From assembly GCA_013426805.1 (NCBI GenBank), contig JACDZG010000006.1:1-64000 (forward strand): a DNA stretch of 64,000 nt, read 5' to 3'. This document shows positions 38,041-46,154 of this stretch, piece after piece. The notes below the pieces were generated by a model. That model had not been told where the DNA came from and did not search any database. It saw only the letters and a program-made list of their open reading frames with translations. The DNA comes from Chromatiaceae bacterium (lineage in GTDB: Bacteria; Pseudomonadota; Gammaproteobacteria; Chromatiales; Chromatiaceae). The translations under genes and the position numbers were made by a program. Within the stretch, counting starts at the first letter, position 1; every line of letters starts with the position of its first letter.

Positions 38041-39069
38041 TCAGGTGCCCGAACACGTGCGTCCTTCGGGTTTGCCGTCGGCGGCCGCGGGTTCTGCCGC
38101 CGCTGCACCGGGCCTGGAGCCTGGTGGGTCGGGGTGATCGTTGCTGATCGCGCGTGTCTGCCGGTCAATGAAGTCTACACCGGCATCGTAACCGCGGATC
38201 CGCAAGATCTGATGGCGGACGGCCGCTTCCACAATAATCGCAAGATTACGCCCGGGTGCGACCGGCATGGTGATGCACGGCACGGCCACGCCCAGGATGT
38301 TGGTTGCAGACAGGCTACCGGCAAGCCGGTCAATTCGGTCGAGCTGGGTCCGGTCGAGCGGTTTCAGGTCGATGATCAGGTTGAGGGTCTTGCGGCGCAC
38401 GACCGCGCCCTCGCCGAACATGGCGCGGATGTTGAGGATGCCCAAGCCCCGCACCTCGAGAAAATCGATCAGCGGCTCGGGGCAGGAGCCCTCCAGTTTC
38501 TCCGGGGCAATCCGCGCGAACTGCGGGGCGTCGTCAGCGATCAGACGGTGTCCGCGGGTGATCAGATCCAGTGCCAGTTCGCTCTTGCCGACTGCCGGAT
38601 CCCCGACCAGCAGGACTCCCATGCCCAACACCTCAATGAAGACACCGTGGACGATGGTGCGTTCGGCCAGGGCATGGGTGAGGTAGTAACGCAGTTGATT
38701 GATCAAGTCATCGTCGGTGACGGGCGATCCGACCAGCGGGGTTTGGGTGCGCTCGGCCCATTCCCAAAAGGTTGCCGCGGGTTCGATGCCATCGGCAAAA
38801 ATCACCGCCGCCGGCCGCTCGCTGAAGAGCTTCTCGACGGTCTCCCTGAACGCGGTTGGACCGAGACCCGCCAGGTAAACCAACTCCGCGCGGCCGATGA
38901 CCTGGAGCCGGTTGGGGTGGATACAGTTCAAGGATCCGATCAACGCCTGTTTGGCCGTCTCCGGACAATTCCCCCGCAATGAGCGGGGCGTCCCTGGTTC
39001 GGGCGTCAGCCAGTTCAGCCGGGCGCGCGGCCAAGTGAGTCGGATCAGTGACTGGAGGCTGTCGGTCAT
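38041..39069 (-). CDS. hprK: HPr kinase/phosphorylase
   Basis: This 342-residue HprK has the catalytic His141 region, Walker A GDPAVGKS (156-163) and the family signature EVRGLGILNIRAMFG (~206-219). It phosphorylates HPr on Ser46, which is present in the neighbouring HPr. In proteobacteria HprK links cell energy state to PTS-dependent regulation. The C-terminal ~30 residues (GSRPGAAAAEPAAADGKPEG) are low-complexity and not typical. It is 20 nt downstream of ptsN. Confidence 0.93.
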   Translation of the reverse strand: MTDSLQSLIRLTWPRARLNWLTPEPGTPRSLRGNCPETAKQALIGSLNCIHPNRLQVIGRAELVYLAGLGPTAFRETVEKLFSERPAAVIFADGIEPAATFWEWAERTQTPLVGSPVTDDDLINQLRYYLTHALAERTIVHGVFIEVLGMGVLLVGDPAVGKSELALDLITRGHRLIADDAPQFARIAPEKLEGSCPEPLIDFLEVRGLGILNIRAMFGEGAVVRRKTLNLIIDLKPLDRTQLDRIDRLAGSLSATNILGVAVPCITMPVAPGRNLAIIVEAAVRHQILRIRGYDAGVDFIDRQTRAISNDHPDPPGSRPGAAAAEPAAADGKPEGRTCSGT

Positions 39070-39089
39070 GGGTCGTTGCCCGCGCTGCG

Positions 39090-39539
39090 CTAGTGGCCGC
39101 TGAACACGTGGAGGATGGCGCTCGGCGAGTCGGCCTCGCGCAGCCGCTTGCGAACCTGGGGGTCGTTGAAGCGGCCCGCCAGTTGGGCCAGCAGTTGCAA
39201 ATGCTCGTCGGTGGCCGCTTCGGGCACGAGTAAGGCGAAGGCCAGATCGACCGGCTCGCCGTCGACGGCATCGTAGTCCACCCCCTGGCTGAGCGAGACG
39301 AAGGCCCCGATGGATTGGGTCACCTCTTTGACGCGGGCGTGAGGCAGCGCAATGCCGTGGCCGAGGCCGGTACTGCCGAGCCGCTCACGTTCGAGGAGGC
39401 AGTCGAAGATCAGGTCTGCATCCAACAGCGGATGGTCGGCGGCCAGGAGGCTTGCCAGGGTTTCGAGCAGGCGTTTCTTGCTTGCAATGGCGAGGCGACA
39501 GCCAAGCCGTCGCTCGGTGATGAAATCGGGCCGGAACAT
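39090..39539 (-). CDS. ptsN: PTS IIA-like nitrogen-regulatory protein PtsN
   Basis: This 149-residue EIIA-Ntr has the phospho-acceptor His in LGHGIALPHARV and the family's EPVDLAFALLVPEAATDEHLQLLA. It is phosphorylated through the PTS chain and in relatives controls potassium transport and sigma-54-linked processes. ATG 39539 starts MFRPDFITERRLGCRL. It lies between hpf and hprK in the conserved cluster, 236 nt from hpf. Confidence 0.92.
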   Translation of the reverse strand: MFRPDFITERRLGCRLAIASKKRLLETLASLLAADHPLLDADLIFDCLLERERLGSTGLGHGIALPHARVKEVTQSIGAFVSLSQGVDYDAVDGEPVDLAFALLVPEAATDEHLQLLAQLAGRFNDPQVRKRLREADSPSAILHVFSGH

Positions 39540-39775
39540 GGGTCAGCGTCCCCCGCGTTTGGTGCGAAGCGATGTCGAGGGGGTGGTGCGCAAGTTTGCA
39601 CCGGGCTGGTCATTGGGGGTCATGTCGCTTGTTTCCTCTAGGCCATCCGGACGGCGCGGGAGCTTCACAGTAGCTCGGATTCGCTCCTGTCTCAATGAAA
39701 ACACCTTGAACGCGGCCGTTCAAGGTGTCTGCTTGGTCGGGGGGTACCGGTCGGCCCGTGGCTAGGGGCGGCGCG

Positions 39776-40105
39776 TTACTCGGGTTCGCCGCTCTTGGCG
39801 CCGGTGGTCGCTACCGGTCGGTGGTTCGCCTTTTTCTCTTTATGGCGAAGGATTTGACGGTCCAGCTTGTCGATCAGGGTATCGATGGCGGCATACATGT
39901 CTTCATGCACGGAGTCGGCGAACAGCTTGCCGCCGTTGACATGCAGGGTCGCCTCGGCCTTCTGGGCCAGCTTTTCCACGCTCAGAATCACGTGAGCGTT
40001 GATGACGTGGTCGAAGTGGCGAGCGAGTCGCTCGAACTTGTTATCGACGTAGCCTTTGAGTGCTTCGGTAACGTCGATGTGGTGACCCGTCAGGTTGATT
40101 TGCAT
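39776..40105 (-). CDS. hpf: Ribosome hibernation promoting factor (short form)
   Basis: This 109-residue protein starts MQINLTGHHIDVTEALKGYVDNKFERLARHF, matching short HPF/YhbH. It binds the 30S decoding region and stabilises inactive 100S ribosomes. ATG 40105 is preceded by AAGGAG seven bases away, which decides it over the longer frame from 40138. It directly follows rpoN, as usual in gammaproteobacteria. Confidence 0.95.
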   Translation of the reverse strand: MQINLTGHHIDVTEALKGYVDNKFERLARHFDHVINAHVILSVEKLAQKAEATLHVNGGKLFADSVHEDMYAAIDTLIDKLDRQILRHKEKKANHRPVATTGAKSGEPE

Positions 40106-40134
40106 AGTGTGCTCCTTAGGTTTCAAACAGCCTG

Positions 40135-41619
40135 TCAAGCCAGGCGTTTGCGTTCGTTCGAGGGGGGTATCCCCAGGGCCTCGCGGTACTTGGCGACCGT
40201 GCGTCGGGCGACATTGATGCCCTGATCAGCCAATTCGTCTGCGATCTTGCTGTCACTCAGCGGCCTCCTGGCCGATTCGCCGGTGATCATCTTACGGATC
40301 AGGGCACGAATTGCCGTGGACGAACACTCGCCTCCAGACGCGGTGTTCACGTGCGATGAGAAGAAGAACTTGAACTCGAAGGTGCCGCGCGGGGTGTGCA
40401 TATACTTCTGCGTGGTCACCCGCGAGACGGTCGACTCATGGAGCTCCAACGCTTCTGAGATGTCCCGCAGGATCAGCGGCTTCATCGCGACCTCACCCTG
40501 TTCGAGGAACTCCTGCTGGAGCTCGACAATCTTGGAGGCGACCCGCAGGACCGTGTCGTTGCGGCTCGACAGGCTCTTGATGAACCAACGGGCTTCTTGT
40601 AAATGGCTTTTCAAGGCGATGCTGTCGGCACTCTGGTCGCCGCGCCGGATCAGGCGCGCATAATCCGCGTTCACTCTTAGTTTAGGCGTAGTTTCCGGAT
40701 TCAGCTCGACGTGCCAGGCACCCTCGGTGCGCCGCACCAGGACATCGGGGACCACATACTCCGCCGGGACCTCCGCGATGAGGGTACCGGGTCGCGGGTT
40801 AAGGTGACGGATCATGTCCAGGGCGGCCAGGATGGCCTCGTCCGTGGTCTGCAGCAGGCGTGCCAGGGCGGCCGCGTCGTTGCGCGGCAGGTAGTCGAAC
40901 CCGCGGGTGCAGATGGTGATCGCCAGGTCGCGCGTTGGCGCGCAATCCGATATCTGGTTCAGTTGGATCAGCAGACACTCGCGCAGGTCACGGGCACCCA
41001 CCCCCGCGGGATCGAAGGATTGGACGCGATGGATCACCGTGGTCACCTCCTCCGCGGAGATGTCGGGGTCACCCACCGTGGTCAGCAATTCATCCACATC
41101 GGTGCGCAGGTAGCCGTTCGCGTCGATGGCGTCGACCACCGCCTGGGCGATGGCATGGTCTCGTTCACTGAGTTTGGTCAGGTTGAGCTGCCAGAGCAAG
41201 TGGTCGTGCAGGGTCTCCGGGCGGCTCTGTTGGGAGAAGGGGTCGAAATCGTCGTCGCCGCTGCCCTGGCTGCTGGTCGGCAGATAGTTTTCGTAAACGT
41301 CATCCCATTGGGTATCGACCGGGAGTTCGTCCGGCATTTCCTGGGATTCGACCTGAAGTTCCCGCTCCACCGTCTGTTCCTGGACCGTAGCGGTCTGGGG
41401 TTCCGGCGTCTGGTCCTGGGGCAGGCGGATGTCGGCCGCGTCGGCGGCCTGGAAGCGCTCGGACTCCTCGCCCTCTTCGAGCATGAAGTTGGTATCCAGC
41501 GCCTCCTGGATTTCCTGCTGGAGTTCCAGACTGGACAGTTGCAGCAGCTTGATGGCCTGCTGCAACTGCGGCGTCATCGACAGGTGCTGACCGAGTCGAA
41601 GCTGGATGGACTGCTTCAT
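40135..41619 (-). CDS. rpoN: RNA polymerase sigma-54 factor
   Basis: This 494-residue protein has the Gln-rich region I (LRLGQHLSMTPQLQQAIKLLQLSSLELQQEI), an acidic region II, the core-binding domain, a helix-turn-helix (LHESTVSRVTTQKYMHTPRG) and the RpoN box ARRTVAKYRE at 471-480, which reads the -24 promoter element. It directs polymerase to -24/-12 promoters that need an enhancer-binding ATPase. Confidence 0.97.
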   Translation of the reverse strand: MKQSIQLRLGQHLSMTPQLQQAIKLLQLSSLELQQEIQEALDTNFMLEEGEESERFQAADAADIRLPQDQTPEPQTATVQEQTVERELQVESQEMPDELPVDTQWDDVYENYLPTSSQGSGDDDFDPFSQQSRPETLHDHLLWQLNLTKLSERDHAIAQAVVDAIDANGYLRTDVDELLTTVGDPDISAEEVTTVIHRVQSFDPAGVGARDLRECLLIQLNQISDCAPTRDLAITICTRGFDYLPRNDAAALARLLQTTDEAILAALDMIRHLNPRPGTLIAEVPAEYVVPDVLVRRTEGAWHVELNPETTPKLRVNADYARLIRRGDQSADSIALKSHLQEARWFIKSLSSRNDTVLRVASKIVELQQEFLEQGEVAMKPLILRDISEALELHESTVSRVTTQKYMHTPRGTFEFKFFFSSHVNTASGGECSSTAIRALIRKMITGESARRPLSDSKIADELADQGINVARRTVAKYREALGIPPSNERKRLA

Positions 41620-41726
41620 GGATGCGTTAATGGGCGTGTGATCCGGTTCATGAAAGCAATAACGGTGCCTTCCTTAATTCTAGCCTACCGCGGCGCGCGA
41701 CGGAATGCATGTCGTCATCTGTGGCG

Positions 41727-42452
41727 TCACATCGAGAAGTCGGTTCCCAGATAGACCTCGCGAACCTGCTGGTCGGCGAGCAACTGCGTCGGTGTGCCGG
41801 CGGCGATCACGGTGCCGACGTTGATGATGTAACCGCGGTCGCAGATGTCCAGGGTCTCGCGGACGTTGTGGTCGGTGATGAGGACGCCGATCTGCCGCTC
41901 GCGCAGGTGCGCGACGATGGCCTGGATGTCGCCGACGGCGATCGGATCGACGCCCGCAAAGGGTTCGTCGAGCAGCATGACGACCGGATCCACGGCCAGG
42001 GCGCGGGCAATCTCCAGGCGCCGCCGCTCGCCGCCGGACAGGCTCAACGCCAGCGAGACCCCGACATGGGCGATTCCCAGCTCTTCAAGTAGTTGATCAC
42101 AGCGTTGCCGCTGCGCGCTGCGACTCAGGTCACGTCGGGTCTCCAGGATCGCCAGAATGTTCTCGCGCGCCGTCAGTTTGCGGAAGACCGATGCCTCCTG
42201 AGCCAGGTAGCTCAGTCCGGCGCGCGCCCGGGCGTGCATCGGCTGCAAGGTGAGGTCGCGTCCGTTCAGCTCGATGCGGCCATGATCGCTCGCGATCAGC
42301 CCGACGATCAGATAGAAACAGGTGGTCTTGCCGGCGCCGTTAGGACCCAGCAGACCAACGACCTCGCCGGCGTCGACCTCGACGCTCACGTCATGGAGCA
42401 CCTGACGGCTGCGGTAGCGCTTTTTCAGCTCAGTGGCGCGCAGCGTCGTCAC
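41727..42452 (-). CDS. lptB: LPS export ABC ATPase LptB
   Basis: This 241-residue ATPase has Walker A GPNGAGKT (36-43), signature LSGGERRRLEIARAL, Walker B VVMLLDEPFAGVDP and switch His in LITDHNVRETL; it also contains YLAQEASVFRKLT typical of LptB. It powers LPS extraction from the inner membrane with LptFG. It overlaps lptA by 4 nt. Confidence 0.95.
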   Translation of the reverse strand: MTTLRATELKKRYRSRQVLHDVSVEVDAGEVVGLLGPNGAGKTTCFYLIVGLIASDHGRIELNGRDLTLQPMHARARAGLSYLAQEASVFRKLTARENILAILETRRDLSRSAQRQRCDQLLEELGIAHVGVSLALSLSGGERRRLEIARALAVDPVVMLLDEPFAGVDPIAVGDIQAIVAHLRERQIGVLITDHNVRETLDICDRGYIINVGTVIAAGTPTQLLADQQVREVYLGTDFSM

Positions 42453-43009
42453 GGGCGACTCGCGGCGGGGCGCGGCGGCGTGGCCGGAGCGCCGTTCTTG
42501 GTGTCTGGGGTAAAGGTGATCTTGACCCGGCCGCTGCCGCCGGCCTGCATCCGCGCTTTACCCCGGTCGTAGACGATCCGATCGCTGGTGATGCGGTCCG
42601 TGCCCTGAATCAAGAGCGCCTCATCAGTCAGCACCAGTTCATCCCGCTCGGCATCGTAGTCCATCCGCTTGGCGAAGGCCTGTACCTCGCCCTGGTCGCC
42701 GTCCATCTGCTGTTTGTACGATGCCGGGTTGCCGCGTGCGATGATGAATCTAATGCGGCGATCACTGCGGTGGTGCACCGTGACTTGATCAGCGAGCAGG
42801 CGCATGGTGCCCTGGTCGACCTGAACCCGGCCGACATAGAGGCTGGTGCCCTTGGCCTCGTCGACCTCGACCGTATCGGCCTCGATCAACATGGGTTGCT
42901 GGTCGTCGCCGGTGAGTCCCGCTGCCCGCTGGGTGAGCAACCCGAGGCTCAGGGCGATGGCGACGGCGAAGACACGGCTGGTCGGCGCCCGCGGTGGTCG
43001 GACGTTCAT
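42449..43009 (-). CDS. lptA: Periplasmic LPS-binding protein LptA
   Basis: This 186-residue protein has an N-terminal signal (VFAVAIALSLGLLTQRAAG) and an OstA/LptA beta-jellyroll region: PMLIEADTVEVDEAKGTSLYVGRVQVDQGTMRL, then GNPASYKQQMDGDQGEVQAFAKRMDYD. It forms the bridge carrying LPS across the periplasm. ATG 43009 (MNVRPPRAP) gives a sensible signal peptide; the frame upstream overlaps lptC. A short Pro/Ala tail ends it. Confidence 0.9.
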   Translation of the reverse strand: MNVRPPRAPTSRVFAVAIALSLGLLTQRAAGLTGDDQQPMLIEADTVEVDEAKGTSLYVGRVQVDQGTMRLLADQVTVHHRSDRRIRFIIARGNPASYKQQMDGDQGEVQAFAKRMDYDAERDELVLTDEALLIQGTDRITSDRIVYDRGKARMQAGGSGRVKITFTPDTKNGAPATPPRPAASRP

Positions 43010-43590
43010 GGGACGGCCGCGCCTTGGGCCGGAGCGATGGAGATGTGCACGCGTCCGGGGTACTCGGCGCGCGCGGGGGTGGCGTACCACAGGCGGATAC
43101 CCGCGGCGGTCAGCCAGTCGCCATCACTGTCGATTCTCACGGGTTGGTCTCCTTGGGCATAGTCCCGCTTGGGCCACAGCGTCAATTCGGTGGTGGCAAG
43201 CCGGAAGGAGCGGGTCAGGCTCGTCCCGGCCCGTTCGACGCTGACCGTGTCGCTCAGCCGTACTTCGTCCCCGCCGGCCAACAGCAGACCGTGCCTGGCC
43301 CGGATCTCCCAGGGTGGCGCACCGTCGGGTTCAAACACTGTTAGGTGGGGCACGTCGAGCTCGGACAGGTCTTCGGGAACGAACTGTCGCAGTTGTGCGG
43401 CGACCAGGCGCCGCGTTGGTCGGCCGGACGGGTCGGTCTCGATGGCACGAAAGTCGGAAACGACATAGTTTGGTGCACGGCCGCGCGAGCGCGGCGGCGG
43501 TTCCTCGACCAGGCTGCGCGACAGCCACCAGCCCGCCCCGCCGAGCACGGCGAACATCACCGCGAGCCGGCCTTGTCTGGTGGTCCACAC
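43006..43590 (-). CDS. lptC: LPS export bitopic membrane protein LptC
   Basis: This 194-residue protein has one N-terminal membrane segment (LAVMFAVLGGAGWWLS) and a periplasmic LptC domain (APNYVVSDFRAIETDPSGRPTRRLVAAQLRQF, then WEIRARHGLLLAGGDEVRLS). It links LptBFG to LptA. It overlaps lptA by 4 nt and lies 27 nt downstream of kdsC. Confidence 0.9.
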   Translation of the reverse strand: MWTTRQGRLAVMFAVLGGAGWWLSRSLVEEPPPRSRGRAPNYVVSDFRAIETDPSGRPTRRLVAAQLRQFVPEDLSELDVPHLTVFEPDGAPPWEIRARHGLLLAGGDEVRLSDTVSVERAGTSLTRSFRLATTELTLWPKRDYAQGDQPVRIDSDGDWLTAAGIRLWYATPARAEYPGRVHISIAPAQGAAVP

Positions 43591-43617
43591 GCCTGCCGTC
43601 CAACCGTAACGGGCGGG

Positions 43618-44145
43618 TCAGCGGCGGGGCTCGACCATGGTATCCCAGGTGCCCTGGGCGTCCATGATCAATTCGCACACCTCGCGCACGGCGCCCCGTC
43701 CGCCGGATGCTCCGGTGCACCAGTGCGCGTGCTGCCGGACCAACGGGTGGGCATCGCCCACGGCGATCGCCAGGCCGACCTGACGCATGACCGGCAGGTC
43801 GATGACGTCGTCGCCGACGTAGGCGCAGGCGTCGTTCGGCAGCTCCAGAATCTGCTTGAGCTCATCATAGGCGGGCACTTTGTCCCGGCACCCCTGATAG
43901 ACATGAGCGACACCCAGGTGTTCCATGCGGATGCGCACCAGGTTCGAGCTGCGCCCGCTGATCACCGCCAGGCGCACGCCGGTCTCCTGCAGCAACACCA
44001 TGCCATGACCGTCACGGGCATTGAAGGCTTTGAATTCCTGACCATCGTCACCCAGGTACAGGCTGCCGTCGGTCAAGACCCCGTCGACGTCGAGGATCAC
44101 TAGGCGGATGCGGGCGGCCCGCGCGCGAATGGCTTGTTTGTTCAC
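43618..44145 (-). CDS. kdsC: KDO 8-phosphate phosphatase
   Basis: This 175-residue HAD phosphatase has its nucleophile in ILDVDGVLTDG (Asp19/Asp21), then GHGMVLLQETGVRLAVISGRSS and AYVGDDVIDLPVM. It releases Kdo from Kdo-8-phosphate for LPS core synthesis. It lies 8 nt downstream of kdsD. Confidence 0.95.
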   Translation of the reverse strand: MNKQAIRARAARIRLVILDVDGVLTDGSLYLGDDGQEFKAFNARDGHGMVLLQETGVRLAVISGRSSNLVRIRMEHLGVAHVYQGCRDKVPAYDELKQILELPNDACAYVGDDVIDLPVMRQVGLAIAVGDAHPLVRQHAHWCTGASGGRGAVREVCELIMDAQGTWDTMVEPRR

Positions 44146-44153
44146 GGTTCCTC

Positions 44154-45173
44154 TCAGACCACGCCCGAGCGCAGCAGATCGTGCATGTTGAGTGCTCCGG
44201 TCGGACGGCCTTCGTCGTCGACAACCAGCAGCGCGTTGATTGATTTTGCCTCCATCAGCCGCAGCGCCTCGGCAGCCAGGTCCGCGGCGGCCACGGTGAC
44301 ACAGCCGGCCGTCATCACCGTATCGATCAAGGTCCTTCGGACATCGATCCCGCGGTCGAGCGCGCGGCGCAGGTCGCCGTCGGTGAAGATGCCGGCCAGC
44401 CGGCCCTGGGGGTCGACCACCGCGGTCATGCCCAGCCCGGCGCGTGACATTTCCTCCAGGGTGGCGAGCAGCGTGGTCCCCAGCGGGACCCGCGGCACCT
44501 GCTCACCATGGTGCATGATATCCTCGACATGCAGCAGCAGGCGCCGTCCCAGGGTGCCGGCGGGGTGCGAGCGGGCAAAGTCTTCGGCGGTGAAACCGCG
44601 GCTCTCCAGCAAGGCAATCGCCAGGGCGTCGCCCATCGCCAGGGTGGCGGTGGTGCTGGAGGTGGGTGCCAGGCCCAGGGGGCAGGCCTCGCGGGTGACG
44701 CTGACGTCGAGGTTGACATCCGCCTCATGGGCCAGGGTTGAGTCGGCACGCCCGGTCAGGGTGATCAGCGGGACGCTCAGTCGCTTGATCAGCGGCAGAA
44801 TGGTCAGCAATTCCGCGGTCTCACCCGAGTTGGAGAGGGCCAGTACCACATCGCGCGGGGTGATCATCCCCAGATCGCCGTGACTGGCCTCGCCGGGGTG
44901 CACGAAAAAGGCCGGGCTGCCGGTACTGGCCAGGGTCGCGGCGATCTTGCCGCCGATATGCCCTGACTTGCCCATGCCCAGCACGACGATCCGTCCCTCG
45001 CAGGCCAGCAGGAAGCGACAGGCCTCCACGAAGGCGCCATCCAGCCGCGCGCCCAGGGCGGCGACCGCGGCGGCCTCGGTCTCGATCACCGCCCGTCCCA
45101 GGTCGCGGATGCGCGCCTCCTGACCGGGGGCCAGGGTATGCTTGCGGGTGCCGAGTCTGCGTGGTTCAGTCAT
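44154..45173 (-). CDS. kdsD: Arabinose-5-phosphate isomerase
   Basis: This 339-residue protein has a SIS domain (RIVVLGMGKSGHIGGKIAATLASTGSPAFFVHP, LALSNSGETAELL) and two C-terminal CBS domains (EDIMHHGEQVPRV; TVMTAGCVTVAAADL). It converts ribulose-5-phosphate to arabinose-5-phosphate, the first step to Kdo. ATG 45173 (MTEPRRLGTRKH) is favoured over 45233. It opens the minus-strand kds-lpt-rpoN-pts series. Confidence 0.94.
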   Translation of the reverse strand: MTEPRRLGTRKHTLAPGQEARIRDLGRAVIETEAAAVAALGARLDGAFVEACRFLLACEGRIVVLGMGKSGHIGGKIAATLASTGSPAFFVHPGEASHGDLGMITPRDVVLALSNSGETAELLTILPLIKRLSVPLITLTGRADSTLAHEADVNLDVSVTREACPLGLAPTSSTTATLAMGDALAIALLESRGFTAEDFARSHPAGTLGRRLLLHVEDIMHHGEQVPRVPLGTTLLATLEEMSRAGLGMTAVVDPQGRLAGIFTDGDLRRALDRGIDVRRTLIDTVMTAGCVTVAAADLAAEALRLMEAKSINALLVVDDEGRPTGALNMHDLLRSGVV

Positions 45174-45338
45174 GGGATTCGCGTGTGGTTTGGCACCGAC
45201 GGCTGTCTTGCCGCCGGTGGGCCATATAACCATACACTAACGGGCCGGCAAATTGCGCGCCCGCGGCGATGCGGCAGCGCGGGTAAGCGCGCACCAGCCT
45301 CCGGTTTGTCCGGCCACTAACCACTAACCACTGCCAAC

Positions 45339-45899
45339 ATGCCCTTGCTGCCCGTGCGCTCTGGTTGGGACCCCTGGTCGGGCGACGACCCGTTTTATCC
45401 GGATGACCTGCCGCCGGAGTGGCGGCTCGCGTACTTCGCCAACGTCTGCTGGGCGGTAGCGGTCCCGGCCGCGCGCTGGCGTGCGGCGGGCGTCGCGGGC
45501 GCCCGCGACTGGGCGCACGATACCCCCAGCCGCTTCCGTTTTTATCTGGAGGCCGAGCCCGGTCTGCCGTCCGCCCTGGCCGCGCCGGTCGCCGCGGCGC
45601 TGGGGGAACGCTTCGGCGGCCTGATCGGGCCGCCGCTGTCCGGCGCCGATCAGGTATGTGGTCTGGAGCCCCGGCCGATCCAGGAGCCGCGAGCAGGGCA
45701 GAGCGCGGGTCTGTCCACGACCAGGGGTCTGGCCTGGACGGTGCCCGCGGCTGTCATCGACGACCCGCGCGCGGCCCGCAACTGGATCGAGCGGCGGGTG
45801 TCGGCGTCGCCCGCCGGGCTGATCCTGGCCCTGCTTGGGCCTTGCTCAGGAGCGGCGGTCGAGCGGTGGCAGATGCTGGTGGAACTGATGGGATACTAG
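45339..45899 (+). CDS. Hypothetical protein divergent from kdsD
   Basis: I do not firmly recognise this 186-residue soluble protein. The N-terminus contains SGWDPWSGDDPFYPDDLPPEWRLAYFAN, which recalls the opening of DUF72 proteins (YP..LP..WRL.YFA), but the rest lacks DUF72 features. No signal or membrane segment is seen. It is transcribed away from kdsD. From 45900 to 46154 there is no gene; the region probably holds the promoter of the next gene. Confidence 0.6.
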   Translation: MPLLPVRSGWDPWSGDDPFYPDDLPPEWRLAYFANVCWAVAVPAARWRAAGVAGARDWAHDTPSRFRFYLEAEPGLPSALAAPVAAALGERFGGLIGPPLSGADQVCGLEPRPIQEPRAGQSAGLSTTRGLAWTVPAAVIDDPRAARNWIERRVSASPAGLILALLGPCSGAAVERWQMLVELMGY

Positions 45900-46154
45900 G
45901 CGATTTCTGTCCCCATTCGGGTCCCCCGGCCGAGGGGACACCGCCGAGCGTCCTTCGTGGATCGGCAGCCGCCGAAACCGTGACGGACGTCACGTTTTTC
46001 TTACATGAACTATAATACGCGTGGTTATTGTTCGGTCATCGCAGGGTGGCGCGCCCGCCTTTGGATCAGCGGACGCGGCTCTGATTCGAGCGTCGAAGCA
46101 CCGCTTCGCAAAGGCATTATCGTCAACAATGTGGGTTTGAGAGAGGAGAGCACC

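Noticed and set aside
45339-45899. DUF72 family assignment
   Set aside because: Only the first ~45 residues resemble that family and the protein is shorter; left as hypothetical.
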